From the NCBI RefSeq assembly GCF_016427605.1, contig NZ_JAELXQ010000001.1:836137-900136 (forward strand): a stretch of DNA of 64,000 nucleotides. The letters are read 5' to 3'. Shown piece after piece: positions 1 to 9,028 of the stretch. The notes below the pieces were generated by a model. It worked only from the letters and a program-made list of their open reading frames with translations, ran no database searches and was not told the DNA's origin. Both the position numbers and the translations under genes were made by a program. This DNA comes from Ochrobactrum sp. Q0168 (GTDB lineage: Bacteria > Pseudomonadota > Alphaproteobacteria > Rhizobiales > Rhizobiaceae). Position 1 is the stretch's first letter, and each line of letters opens with the position of its first letter.

Positions 1-1
1 T

Positions 2-1063
2 GTTTTCTACGGCATCCAGGCGCGCCCGGTTCCTTCACTGCTGCGCGGCTTTTCCGCGCCGGTCAATCTCACCTCCCCGCTTTCCGAACAGGACCTGACA
101 TTCCTCGCGCTGAACGACAGCGATCCGGTTGCGCGCTGGCAGGCCATGAACAGCATTCTCACCCGCGCCCTGCTTGATGGCGCCAAGCGCATTCGCGGCG
201 GCCATGAGCCGGAGCTGAATGCCAAAATTGTTGAGCTGGTCGGTCGCGTCGCATCCGACGAGACCCTCGACCCGGCATTCCGCGCGCTCTGCCTGACCTT
301 GCCCAGCGAAAGCGACGTGGCCCGTGAAATGGGTGATAATGTCGATCCCGACGCTATTCTCGCCAGCCGCGACCATCTGATCGCTGCGATTGGATCGGCC
401 TATGCGGCTGATTTCGCCGGGCTTTACGACAGCCTCAAGCAGGCCGGCGCTTTCACACCCGATGCGGAAGCAGCAGGCAAGCGCGCCTTGCGCAATGCGC
501 TGCTCGATTATCTGAGCCGCCACGAAGGCAACCAGCATCGCGCCGCCCTGCAATATGCAGATGCCGACAACATGACCGACCGCTTTGCCGCGCTGACCGT
601 TCTGGTTCACCGCTTCGGCGATACGGATGAAGCGCGGGAGGCCTTGTCCAGCTTCGAACAGCGCTTCGGCAGCGATGGCCTTGTCATGGACAAGTGGTTC
701 AATGTTCAGGCGACCCGCCCCGGCGAACATGCGCTGAAAACCGTGTGCCAGCTTGGTGCCCATCGCCTGTTCTCGCTCGACAATCCAAACCGCGTGCGCT
801 CGCTGATCGGCTCCTTTTCGGCTTCGAACCCAACCGGTTTCAATCGCAAGGACGGCGCGGCCTATATGTTCTTCGCCGAGACTATCCTCGCTATCGATCC
901 GGAAAACCCGCAGCTTTCTGCGCGACTTTTGACCTCAATGCGGTCCTGGCGGTCGCTCGAAGAAACGCGGCGCGAACATGCCCGCGCCGCTCTCGCCCGT
1001 ATATCGGGTACGTCAAATCTTTCTACCGACCTGCGAGACATCGTGGATCGCACTCTCGCCTGA
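2..1063 (+). CDS. pepN: Aminopeptidase N (M1 family), C-terminal part only
   Basis: The reading frame is open from the left edge of the window, so the 5' part with the zinc site lies outside; 353 residues remain. The visible start, VFYGIQARPVPSLLRGFSAPV, is the typical entry to the DUF3458 beta domain of proteobacterial PepN, and it is followed by the long alpha-helical C-terminal domain ending in LRDIVDRTLA. PepN is a cytosolic zinc metallopeptidase that removes N-terminal residues from peptides. The HEXXH catalytic motif cannot be checked here. Position before a PleC-type kinase gene and glnE matches the order I recall for other Rhizobiales. Confidence 0.93.
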   Translation, partial: VFYGIQARPVPSLLRGFSAPVNLTSPLSEQDLTFLALNDSDPVARWQAMNSILTRALLDGAKRIRGGHEPELNAKIVELVGRVASDETLDPAFRALCLTLPSESDVAREMGDNVDPDAILASRDHLIAAIGSAYAADFAGLYDSLKQAGAFTPDAEAAGKRALRNALLDYLSRHEGNQHRAALQYADADNMTDRFAALTVLVHRFGDTDEAREALSSFEQRFGSDGLVMDKWFNVQATRPGEHALKTVCQLGAHRLFSLDNPNRVRSLIGSFSASNPTGFNRKDGAAYMFFAETILAIDPENPQLSARLLTSMRSWRSLEETRREHARAALARISGTSNLSTDLRDIVDRTLA

Positions 1064-1402
1064 TTCGCGAGCGACGATCCGACTAACCTGATTCGCTCCT
1101 GCCGGCAGCTGTTCCGCGGCTGGCAGGGTGAACAGCTATGTCCTCCCGCTCCGCTCTGGCAGGCTGCGGAAGCGGCCCTGTTTTTCGCGAGTCTTTTCAT
1201 GGATTTAGAACAGCCGGCTGACGAACTGATTCCGGATAAAGGATTGAGATTCATAAGAAAATTAATGGCGAGGCGCGGTCTTTTTTACGTCTCGTTAACG
1301 AAATCGCTGGACAGCGCGAATCACTTTTGATTCATTGAATGCATTCGGAGGTGGCGTATTCCGAATCACTTCACTCGCAGGCATTTCACGAGGGACCATC
1401 AG
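1064..1402. promoter_or_regulatory. pepN-pleC intergenic region with clustered GANTC sites
   Basis: No gene is visible here. The stretch holds seven GANTC pentamers, the target of the cell-cycle methyltransferase CcrM: 1062, 1090, 1228, 1248, 1318, 1329 and 1363, with an eighth at 1448 just inside the kinase ORF. About one would be expected by chance in 306 bases. The clustering is seen directly; a role in methylation-dependent control of the downstream kinase is inference. A Shine-Dalgarno-like GAGGG lies at 1390-1394, ahead of the ATG at 1403. Confidence 0.5.
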
Positions 1403-3760
1403 ATGGCGAGCACCGACGCGTATGGCGCGCCGGCGGGGACGCATTGCGAATCCGGTCGGAAGAGAAGGAAAGGCAAGGTCTCTGGCCATGTCCGCCTTCT
1501 CGCTGGCCCAGCCTATGGCAAATTCATCTCGATGGAACCGATTTTACGCCGCCTTGTTCCCGCGCTGATCATCATCTTCCTCGTTATTCTGGGCGTTGCC
1601 CGCGTGTTTTCCATGCTGGCCTGGCATGAGGATATCGAACAGCAGCACAAGGCTTCGCTGTCGGCTGCGACCGCCAATCTGGCGCAGATGATCGAGCGCG
1701 TCGCGAACGGCACCAATGCAGGCGCGCAGCTTTCCGCCAAGGACATTCAGGACACCATTGCCGAGTTTCGCTCGCGCGGTCTCTCCTCCCCGGGAATGAC
1801 CGTTGCCGTGATCGACGGTCAATCGTCAGTCGTGGCCGCCTCCGGCCCCCTGGACGATCTCACCGGCAAGCCGATTGATACCATATTGTCAGAAGCGCAG
1901 CCGCTGTTTCTCTTTGCCGAACGCGCAGGCGTGCTGAAAATTCTTTTGCAGGGTGAAGCCGCCTATGGCGCCTTGTCCAAGCCGCTGACCGCGCCCTATT
2001 CCATCATCGCGACGGAAGCGGAGAATACGATTTTTGCCGAATGGCGGCGCGCCGTGTCGCTCAATGTCACGCTCTATGCGGGCACCACCGGCGTCATGTT
2101 CGCCATTCTCTACGCCTATTTCAGTCAGGCGGCGCGCGCACGCGAAGCCGACGACCTTTCCAATCAGATCCAGCGCCGGATCGATCTGGCCATGGCGCGC
2201 GGACGCTGTGGCCTGTGGGACTGGGACATGGCGCGCGGGCGTATCTACTGGTCGCGCTCCATGTACGAGATGCTGGGCTATGAAGCGCAGGATGCGGTGC
2301 TGCCGTTCAGCGATGTCGCTGCAATCATCAATCCTGAAGACGGCGACCTCTATTCTCTCGCCGAGCAGGCGGCGGCTGGCGACTTCTCCCATGTGGACCG
2401 CGTGTTCCGTATGCGTCATGCTGACGGGTCTTGGGTCTGGATGCGGGTGCGCGCCGATATTGCCGCTGAAGGCGACCTGCATCTGGTCGGGATTGCTTTT
2501 GACGTCAGCGAGCAGCACCGCTTTGCGGAAGCGACAGCAGAAGCCGACATGCGCATTCGCGAAGCCATCGAGAACATCTCGGAAGCCTTCATCCTCTGGG
2601 ATTCCAATAACCGTCTGGTGATGGCGAATTCGAAGTTCAGCGAATATGCGGGCCTGCCGGTCTGGACGCTGAAGCCGGGCGTACCGCGCAATGAAGTCGA
2701 CGCCCACACGCGTCCGTTCACATTCGAACGCCGCATGGCCAACGAACACAACCGCGCAGGCGGGCAGACTTTCGAGCGCCAGCTCAGCGACGGTCGCTGG
2801 CTGCAAGTCAACGAACGCCGCACGCAGGATGGCGGTCTCGTTTCCATCGGCACCGACATTACCCAGCTCAAGCTGCATCAGGAACGTCTGGTGGATAGCG
2901 AACGCCGTCTGATGGCGACCATTCACGATCTGTCGATTGCCCGTAAGGGCGAGCGCGACCGCGTGCGCGAACTGTCCGAACTTGCCCGCAAATACGGTCA
3001 AGAAAAGGAACGCGCCGAAGCGGCGAACCGCGCCAAGTCGGAATTCCTCGCCAATATGTCCCATGAGCTGCGCACGCCGCTCAATGCGATCATCGGCTTT
3101 TCGGAAATGATCCAGGCGGGCACGTTCGGGCCGCTCGGCTCCGACCGCTACGAGGAATATATCAACGACATTCACACCAGCGGTAACTTCCTGCTGAACG
3201 TCATAAATGACATTCTCGACATGTCGAAAATCGAGGCCGGTCATTTCTCGCTCGACCGCGAGCAGATTGATCTCTGCCCGCTCATCAATGAGACGGTGCG
3301 CATGATTTCACTGCAGGCCGACGAGAAGAACATCACGGTCGAGACACGGATCGAAGACGCCATGCAGCTCTATGCCGACCGCCGCGCGGTCAAGCAGGTG
3401 CTGATCAATCTCCTGTCCAATGCGGTCAAATTCACGTCGCATAACGGGCATATCACAGTGCGCGCCCGCAAGACCGGATCGGCCCTGTTCATGACCATTC
3501 AGGACACGGGCGTCGGTATTCCGAAGTCCGCATTGAAAAAAATCGGCCAGCCGTTTGAACAGGTCGAAAACCAGTTCACCAAAACCCATAGCGGGTCGGG
3601 GCTTGGTCTCGCCATCACCCGCTCGCTGGCGGAACTGCATGGCGGCTGGCTGCGCATCCGCTCAACCGAAGGTGTCGGCACGGTGGTTGCGGTCAGCATA
3701 CCCGACCGCAAGGCGGTGCAGATCAGCGGGCACAGCAGCGCCGCAATCCACGCGGCGTAA
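1403..3760 (+). CDS. pleC: PleC-type PAS sensor histidine kinase
   Basis: 785 residues. A membrane segment lies near residues 52-70 and a second near 220-240, flanking a periplasmic sensing region. PAS-like domains follow, then HisKA with the phospho-acceptor His554 in the motif [18 protein letters not shown], and an HATPase_c domain ([15 protein letters not shown]). The extended H-box ([15 protein letters not shown] style) is that of the PleC/DivJ/PdhS group, which controls the phosphorylation of DivK, and the place between pepN and glnE matches pleC of Sinorhizobium and Agrobacterium as I recall it. The ATG at 1403 has a GAGGG Shine-Dalgarno 8 bases upstream; an ATG at 1532 directly before the first membrane segment is an alternative. 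Kinase versus phosphatase bias cannot be read from sequence. Confidence 0.8.
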   Translation: MASTDAYGAPAGTHCESGRKRRKGKVSGHVRLLAGPAYGKFISMEPILRRLVPALIIIFLVILGVARVFSMLAWHEDIEQQHKASLSAATANLAQMIERVANGTNAGAQLSAKDIQDTIAEFRSRGLSSPGMTVAVIDGQSSVVAASGPLDDLTGKPIDTILSEAQPLFLFAERAGVLKILLQGEAAYGALSKPLTAPYSIIATEAENTIFAEWRRAVSLNVTLYAGTTGVMFAILYAYFSQAARAREADDLSNQIQRRIDLAMARGRCGLWDWDMARGRIYWSRSMYEMLGYEAQDAVLPFSDVAAIINPEDGDLYSLAEQAAAGDFSHVDRVFRMRHADGSWVWMRVRADIAAEGDLHLVGIAFDVSEQHRFAEATAEADMRIREAIENISEAFILWDSNNRLVMANSKFSEYAGLPVWTLKPGVPRNEVDAHTRPFTFERRMANEHNRAGGQTFERQLSDGRWLQVNERRTQDGGLVSIGTDITQLKLHQERLVDSERRLMATIHDLSIARKGERDRVRELSELARKYGQEKERAEAANRAKSEFLANMSHELRTPLNAIIGFSEMIQAGTFGPLGSDRYEEYINDIHTSGNFLLNVINDILDMSKIEAGHFSLDREQIDLCPLINETVRMISLQADEKNITVETRIEDAMQLYADRRAVKQVLINLLSNAVKFTSHNGHITVRARKTGSALFMTIQDTGVGIPKSALKKIGQPFEQVENQFTKTHSGSGLGLAITRSLAELHGGWLRIRSTEGVGTVVAVSIPDRKAVQISGHSSAAIHAA

Positions 3761-3762
3761 AT

Positions 3763-6705
3763 TTAGACGCTAACGAACTTCTCAAAGCTCGCGCGGACTT
3801 CCTTCGCCAGTTCGGTCAGATGATGTTCAACGCGCTTGATATCCGGCATATCGGCAGCGCGACAGAGAAGATCGATCATACCCGGAATGAACTCGTCTCG
3901 CGGGGCATCGCTTCCAAGGCATAAGCGAATGGTCTGGCTCAAATTCGTGTAAAGCCGATGCGCCTCGACCAGACTGTCGGCAAGGGCCGGTTCCGCATAG
4001 GCCGGATCGAGCGAAGCCAGAACCTCTTCCGTTCCCAGCGGACGCGGCTTCTTCGTCACTTTTCCGGTCAGCACCGCGAATTGCGCGATGAATTCCAGAT
4101 CGACAATGCCGCCGGGCTTCAGCTTGAAGTCCCAGTCATCACGCGGAGGCTTTTCCTGATAGATCAGGTCGCGCATTTCGCGCACGTCCTTGGCGATCTT
4201 CTTCACATCGCGCGGCGCTGACAGCACTTCGTCGATTTCCGCCGTGATATGCGCAATAAAATTTTCGTCGCCATGGATCGGGCGCGCCCGCGTCAGCGCC
4301 ATATGCTCCCAGGTCCAGGCTTCGGTGCGCTGATATTTGCCGAAGGATTCGATATGGGTAGCGACGGGCCCCTTGTTGCCCGAAGGGCGCAGCCGCATGT
4401 CGACTTCATAAAGCACGCCCTCCGCCGTCGGGGCGGACAGTGCGGCGATCAGGCGCTGCGTCAGGCGAATATAATATTGCGAGGGGGCGAGCGGCTTTTC
4501 CCCGTCCGATTCATCGGCATCCGTGTCGTGATCGTAAAGCAGGATCAGATCGACATCGGAGCCTGCGGTCAGTTCACGACTGCCGAGCTTACCCATGGCA
4601 AGCAGCGCCACCTTCGCACCTTTGACCTTGCCATGGCGGCGCTGCAACTCGGCTTCCACAGCCTCGAATGCCTTGCCGATCATCAACTCCGCCAGATCGG
4701 AAAAAGCGCGCCCGGCGCGCACGCCGTCTATCGCGCTCGTCAGCAGGCGAATGCCGATCAGGAAACGATGCTCTGCCGCGAAGATGCGCAGCCGATCCAG
4801 CACTTCCTCGTAGTCGGTCGCGGCCCCGAGAAAGACGCGCAACCTTTCTTCCAAATAGGAGCGGGTCGGCATTTCTGAAAAGATTGCCGGATCGAGCAGG
4901 CCATCGAACACATGCGGATTGCGCGTGATGATTTCGGCCAGCCGTGGCGCGGCGCTCATGATCATCACAAGCAGATTGAGCAGGCGCGGGTTGGATTGCA
5001 GCAGGCTGAAAAGCTGGATGCCCGCCGGCAATCCTTGCAGGAAACTGTCAAAACGCAACAGCGATTCGTCGGCGCGTTTGGTCTCGGCAAAGGCGTTGAG
5101 GAGCGCGGGCGTCAGCTCGGTCAGGCGCTCGCGCGCTTCCGCCGACTGGGTGGCGCGATAGCGCCCAAAATGCCAGGTGCGGATGACGCGGCAGATGTCG
5201 CTCGGGCGTTCATAGCCCATGGCGGCAAGCGTCTCCAGCGTACCCGGATCGTCCACATCGCCGGTGAAGACGAGATTGCCCGTCGAGGTGCCAAGCTCCG
5301 GCGCCTGCTCGAACAGGGCTGCATAGTGCTTTTCTACGATCTTGAGCGCGTCGAGGAAAACATCGGAAAACTGCGCCGGATCGGCATAGCCCATCATATA
5401 AGCGACACGGGCAAAGCCTTCATCGTCTTCAGGAAGGATATGGGTCTGCTCGTCGGCAATCATCTGGATGCGGTGTTCCACATCGCGCAGGAAGTAATAT
5501 TCCTTGGACAGCGCATCGCGCGCCTTCTCCGTGATCCAGCCGCGCTCCGCCAGCTGGCCGAGCATCGGCACAGTCTGGTTGCCGCGCAGTTCCGGAAAGC
5601 GTCCGCCAGCGATCAGCTGCTGCGTCTGGACGAAAAACTCGATCTCGCGGATACCGCCGCGACCGAGCTTCACATTGTGCCCGCGAACGGCAATGTCACC
5701 GTGGCCCTTATGGGCGTGGATTTGGCGCTTGATCGAATGAACATCGGCAATCGCCGCATAATCGAGATATTTGCGCCAGACATAAGGGGAAAGCTCCGCC
5801 AGCACCTGACGGCCAGACGCACGGTCCCCAGCGACGGGCCGCGCCTTGATCATGGCAGCGCGCTCCCAGTTCTGGCCGCGCCCTTCGTAATAATGCAGCG
5901 CCGCGCCGACGGGAATCGCAAGCGGTGTCGAGCCCGGGTCGGGTCGCAAGCGAAGATCGACGCGGAAGACGTAGCCGTCCGCCGTGCGATCCTGAAGGAT
6001 GCGGACTAGACGCCGCGTCAGGCGCGAAAACGTGTCCACGCATTCATAAGGATCGCCGATGGCTGGTTTGGTTTCGTCGATGAAGACGATCAGGTCGATA
6101 TCGGAGGAATAGTTCAGCTCTCGCGCGCCGAATTTGCCCATGCCCAGCACGATCCAGCCGCAATCCTTGTCGGGCTTGTTCCTGTCGGGCAGCTTGATTT
6201 TGCCAGCCGCATCCGCATCGCGCAGCAAAAAGTGTACGGCAGCACCGGTGCAGGCCTCGGCCAGATCGGTCAGCCAGCCGGTGGTGGCTTCCGTATTGAA
6301 AATTTGGGCCAGATCACACAGCGCGATCAGCACATGCGCTTCGCGTTTGAAGCGGCGCAGATCGGTCATCAGCGAAGCTTCGCTTGCGCCCTCCTCCATG
6401 CCGCATAGCGAAACCGCCGTGAGAATATCGTGCAGCGCGCTTTCGGGCGAAGCAGACACGATACGGCTCAGAATTGAGGGATGCCGGGTCAGCGCCTCGC
6501 GAATGAACGGCGACAGATCGAGTACCGCCGACAGGAAGGCCGAAGCTTTCTGCGTTTCCAGCAGCGCCGCAACTTCTGAAAGTTCGTCTTCACGAGCCCG
6601 CTCTATCAGGTCAACAAGGAAGGATCGCGCCCGATCAGCATCGAGCGGCGTCAGCGCACAAAGGTCTCTCTCGAAAAACAGTGCCTTTGTATCGTCAGCC
6701 GCCAT
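3763..6705 (-). CDS. glnE: Bifunctional glutamine synthetase adenylyltransferase/adenylyl-removing enzyme
   Basis: 980 residues, the usual family length. Two nucleotidyltransferase domains are visible, each with the GMGK(F/L)G-x-RE-L...SD(I/V)DL(I) signature: GMGKFGARELNYSSDIDLIV in the N-terminal half (deadenylylation) and AMGKLGSRELTAGSDVDLIL in the C-terminal half (adenylylation). The enzyme controls glutamine synthetase in response to PII proteins, in the cytosol. It converges on pleC with only 2 bases between the stop codons and no obvious terminator there. Confidence 0.97.
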   Translation of the reverse strand: MAADDTKALFFERDLCALTPLDADRARSFLVDLIERAREDELSEVAALLETQKASAFLSAVLDLSPFIREALTRHPSILSRIVSASPESALHDILTAVSLCGMEEGASEASLMTDLRRFKREAHVLIALCDLAQIFNTEATTGWLTDLAEACTGAAVHFLLRDADAAGKIKLPDRNKPDKDCGWIVLGMGKFGARELNYSSDIDLIVFIDETKPAIGDPYECVDTFSRLTRRLVRILQDRTADGYVFRVDLRLRPDPGSTPLAIPVGAALHYYEGRGQNWERAAMIKARPVAGDRASGRQVLAELSPYVWRKYLDYAAIADVHSIKRQIHAHKGHGDIAVRGHNVKLGRGGIREIEFFVQTQQLIAGGRFPELRGNQTVPMLGQLAERGWITEKARDALSKEYYFLRDVEHRIQMIADEQTHILPEDDEGFARVAYMMGYADPAQFSDVFLDALKIVEKHYAALFEQAPELGTSTGNLVFTGDVDDPGTLETLAAMGYERPSDICRVIRTWHFGRYRATQSAEARERLTELTPALLNAFAETKRADESLLRFDSFLQGLPAGIQLFSLLQSNPRLLNLLVMIMSAAPRLAEIITRNPHVFDGLLDPAIFSEMPTRSYLEERLRVFLGAATDYEEVLDRLRIFAAEHRFLIGIRLLTSAIDGVRAGRAFSDLAELMIGKAFEAVEAELQRRHGKVKGAKVALLAMGKLGSRELTAGSDVDLILLYDHDTDADESDGEKPLAPSQYYIRLTQRLIAALSAPTAEGVLYEVDMRLRPSGNKGPVATHIESFGKYQRTEAWTWEHMALTRARPIHGDENFIAHITAEIDEVLSAPRDVKKIAKDVREMRDLIYQEKPPRDDWDFKLKPGGIVDLEFIAQFAVLTGKVTKKPRPLGTEEVLASLDPAYAEPALADSLVEAHRLYTNLSQTIRLCLGSDAPRDEFIPGMIDLLCRAADMPDIKRVEHHLTELAKEVRASFEKFVSV

Positions 6706-6726
6706 GATCCCCTCATTGAACTATGC

Positions 6727-8130
6727 TTATTTCACATCGCCCTGCGGCAGCGGAAATTCCAGAACAGCACGCAGTCCCGGTTCGTTGCTTTCAAGACGAA
6801 GCGCGCCACCGTGCAACTTCATGACCGCCTTGGCAAGACTCAAACCGAGACCGGAACCCGGCTGTGTGCGGCTTTCCTCCAGACGCACGAAACGTTCGGT
6901 CGCCTGTTCGCGCTTGTCCTCGGGGATACCCGGCCCATTATCGGCCACGGTGATCCGCACCCAATTGGCGTCGCGCTCCATGGCAAGCGACACATTGGCC
7001 TCGCGCTCCTCGCCACCGGCATATTTGATCGCATTGTCCACGAGATTGGAAACCGTCTGGCCGACCAGTTCGCGGTTGATATGCAGCACCACCTCGTCCA
7101 AAGCGCCAAGTGTCAGCTTGACATTCGCATCTTCCGCGACAGGCTCGTACATTTCCGCCACATCCCGCACGATGGGCGCGACGGGCAAGTCTTCAAGGTT
7201 TTCCGTCGAATAACCGGCTTCCAGACGCGAAATCATCAGGATGGCGTTGAAGGTGCGGATCAGCTGATCCGACTCACCGATAATATCTTCAAGCGCCCCG
7301 CGATATTCGCGCCCGGCCTTCTTGCCCGCCAATGCTTCCTCGGCGCGATTGCGCAGCCGGGTCAGCGGTGTCTTGAGGTCGTGAGCGATATTGTCGGAAA
7401 CCTGCTTCAGCCCTTCGTTCAGCTCCAATATGCGGCCGAGCATAACGTTCAGATTGCCCGAAAGCCGGTCGAATTCATCACCGGAACCGTTGACCGGCAG
7501 ACGCCCTGTCAGGTCGCCATCCATGATACGTTGCGAAGCCTTGGACACGTCATCGATACGCTTCAAGGCGCGGCGTCCGACCACGAGCCAGATCAAAAGC
7601 GCGCCTGCGCCCATGATGCCAAGCGCCAGCATCAGCGAACTACGGATAATATCGCGGAAGCGTTCCGGCTCGCCAAGATCTCGCCCGACCAGCAGGCGCA
7701 TGCCGTTCGGCAGCGCGATCACCACGGCGACGGCGCGATGTTCGCTCTCTGTCCCCTGCTCGCCATAGCGCTTATAGACGAAAGCGCGCTCGACAATTCC
7801 GTCCGTATCCAGCACGCCGGGTTCCACGCTTTCGACATTTCCGGCCAAAATACGTCCCGTCGGATCGGCGACAAGATAGAGGTAAGCGCCGGGCTGGCGC
7901 GACCGATAATCGATGGTGCGCACGAGCTGCGGAATGCCGCCCCGCGCATAGCTCTTGCCGATGCTCGCCACTTCTTCGCCCAACGCTTCCTGGGTCTGGG
8001 CGGTGAGGATCGAAGCCGACAGATTGGTCATATAGAAGACCAGAGCGACAGCGCCGACAACGAAGAGAAGCAGATAGAGAGCCGAAAGGCGCACCGCCGT
8101 GGTGCGCATAAGCGCAGAAAACCGGCCCAT
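6727..8130 (-). CDS. Sensor histidine kinase of an OmpR-type two-component pair
   Basis: 467 residues. Two membrane segments (about 12-34 and 160-185) bound a periplasmic domain of roughly 125 residues; HAMP follows, then HisKA with NIAHDLKTPLTRLRN, and HATPase_c with DNGPGIPEDKRE and GSGLGLSLAKA. The layout resembles the CusS/TctE class. The start codon overlaps the stop of the upstream regulator gene by one base (TGATG), so the two are translated as a pair. Signal unknown; the neighbour degP and the position suggest envelope sensing, but this is inference only. Confidence 0.9.
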   Translation of the reverse strand: MGRFSALMRTTAVRLSALYLLLFVVGAVALVFYMTNLSASILTAQTQEALGEEVASIGKSYARGGIPQLVRTIDYRSRQPGAYLYLVADPTGRILAGNVESVEPGVLDTDGIVERAFVYKRYGEQGTESEHRAVAVVIALPNGMRLLVGRDLGEPERFRDIIRSSLMLALGIMGAGALLIWLVVGRRALKRIDDVSKASQRIMDGDLTGRLPVNGSGDEFDRLSGNLNVMLGRILELNEGLKQVSDNIAHDLKTPLTRLRNRAEEALAGKKAGREYRGALEDIIGESDQLIRTFNAILMISRLEAGYSTENLEDLPVAPIVRDVAEMYEPVAEDANVKLTLGALDEVVLHINRELVGQTVSNLVDNAIKYAGGEEREANVSLAMERDANWVRITVADNGPGIPEDKREQATERFVRLEESRTQPGSGLGLSLAKAVMKLHGGALRLESNEPGLRAVLEFPLPQGDVK

Positions 8131-8834
8131 CAGTCCACCTTGGCGGCGGTCTGTTTGGTACGCCCGGCCTTCAGCATATAACCCGCCCCGCGCACCGTAT
8201 GAAGCAGCGGGCCGTCAAAGCCCTTTTCAATCTTCGAGCGCAGGCGCGAAATATGCACGTCGATCACATTGGTTTGTGGGTCGAAGTGATAATCCCAGAC
8301 ATTTTCGAGCAGCATGGTACGGGTCACAACCTGACCGGCATGGCGCATCAGATATTCGAGAAGACGGAATTCACGCGGTTGCAGCGTGATATCGACATCC
8401 TGACGGCGCGCGGTGTGCGCAAGCCGGTCGAGTTCGAGATCGCCGACGCGATAGATCGTATCAGCCTCACGCGGGCTGGAACGGCGTTGCAACACTTCCA
8501 CGCGCGCCAGCAGTTCGGAAAATGCATAAGGCTTGGTCAGGTAATCGTCGCCGCCGGCGCGAAGGCCCGTCACGCGGTCATCGACTTCACCGAGCGCAGA
8601 CAGAATCAGCACCGGCGTTTCCATGCCCTTGGCGCGCAGGCCCGCCACAACGGAAAGTCCGTCGCGCTTCGGCAGCATACGATCCACAACCAGCACGTCA
8701 TAATTGCCGTTTTCCGCCAGGGCGTAGCCGGTCTCGCCGTCACCGGCGATATCTGCCGAATGTCCGGCTTCACTGAAAGCTTTCTCCAGATAACGAGCAG
8801 CTTCGCGGTCATCTTCAATAACGAGAATTTTCAT
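8130..8834 (-). CDS. OmpR-family response regulator
   Basis: 234 residues: receiver domain with acidic pocket E7/D8/D9, phospho-acceptor Asp51 (VVDRMLPKRDG) and Lys in LTKPYAF, then an OmpR/PhoB winged helix (LEYLMRHAGQVVTRTMLLENVW, VDVHISRLRSKIEKG). It is the first gene of the regulator-kinase operon and lies upstream of it on the minus strand. Target genes are not evident from sequence; degP, lying upstream in the same orientation, is a natural candidate. Confidence 0.93.
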   Translation of the reverse strand: MKILVIEDDREAARYLEKAFSEAGHSADIAGDGETGYALAENGNYDVLVVDRMLPKRDGLSVVAGLRAKGMETPVLILSALGEVDDRVTGLRAGGDDYLTKPYAFSELLARVEVLQRRSSPREADTIYRVGDLELDRLAHTARRQDVDITLQPREFRLLEYLMRHAGQVVTRTMLLENVWDYHFDPQTNVIDVHISRLRSKIEKGFDGPLLHTVRGAGYMLKAGRTKQTAAKVD

Positions 8835-8866
8835 GGCGCCACTTATAAATTACATTCGGTGATATA

Positions 8867-8909
8867 GCACATCCCGAAAAGTGTAAGACGGTTGTCGGAT
8901 AAGATGTGC
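8867..8909. repeat. Rhizobiales palindromic element (RIME-like)
   Basis: Inverted ends GCACATC (8867-8873) and GATGTGC (8903-8909) enclose a core with CCCGAAAAGTG and CGGATAAG. This matches the very common Rhizobiales intergenic palindrome whose core reads roughly CCCGAAAAGTG...CGGATAAGAT. It lies between degP and the response regulator gene and may act as a transcript-end or stability hairpin. Confidence 0.6.
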
Positions 8910-8920
8910 GTAAACAAAAC

Positions 8921-8963
8921 TTAGAGCGCAGATCTGAAGCTATCAGATCGAAACGCGCTCTAA
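8921..8963. repeat. Inverted repeat TTAGAGCGC / GCGCTCTAA
   Basis: Outer arms TTAGAGCGC (8921-8929) and GCGCTCTAA (8955-8963) with inner arms GATCTGA / TCAGATC form a long hairpin. The same outer and inner arms recur widely as an intergenic palindrome in Brucella and Ochrobactrum genomes as I recall. It lies 65 bases beyond the degP stop codon and could serve as its terminator, although no U-tract follows. Confidence 0.55.
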
Positions 8964-9028
8964 GGGGATGCCAGGCAGTTACCCGCCTGGCATCCGGTAG
9001 TTTCAGAGGTTCTCGCGGAAGCCGTTCA

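Noticed and set aside
1889..3244. 451-residue open frame antisense to the PleC-type kinase gene
   Set aside because: It is the mirror of a strong coding frame in high-GC DNA. Its translation is rich in His, Arg and Gly with no domain pattern, and it has no start signals.
6134..7213. 359-residue Ser/Arg-rich frame across the glnE-kinase boundary
   Set aside because: Composition is a typical third-frame artefact, and it covers two real genes and the gap between them.
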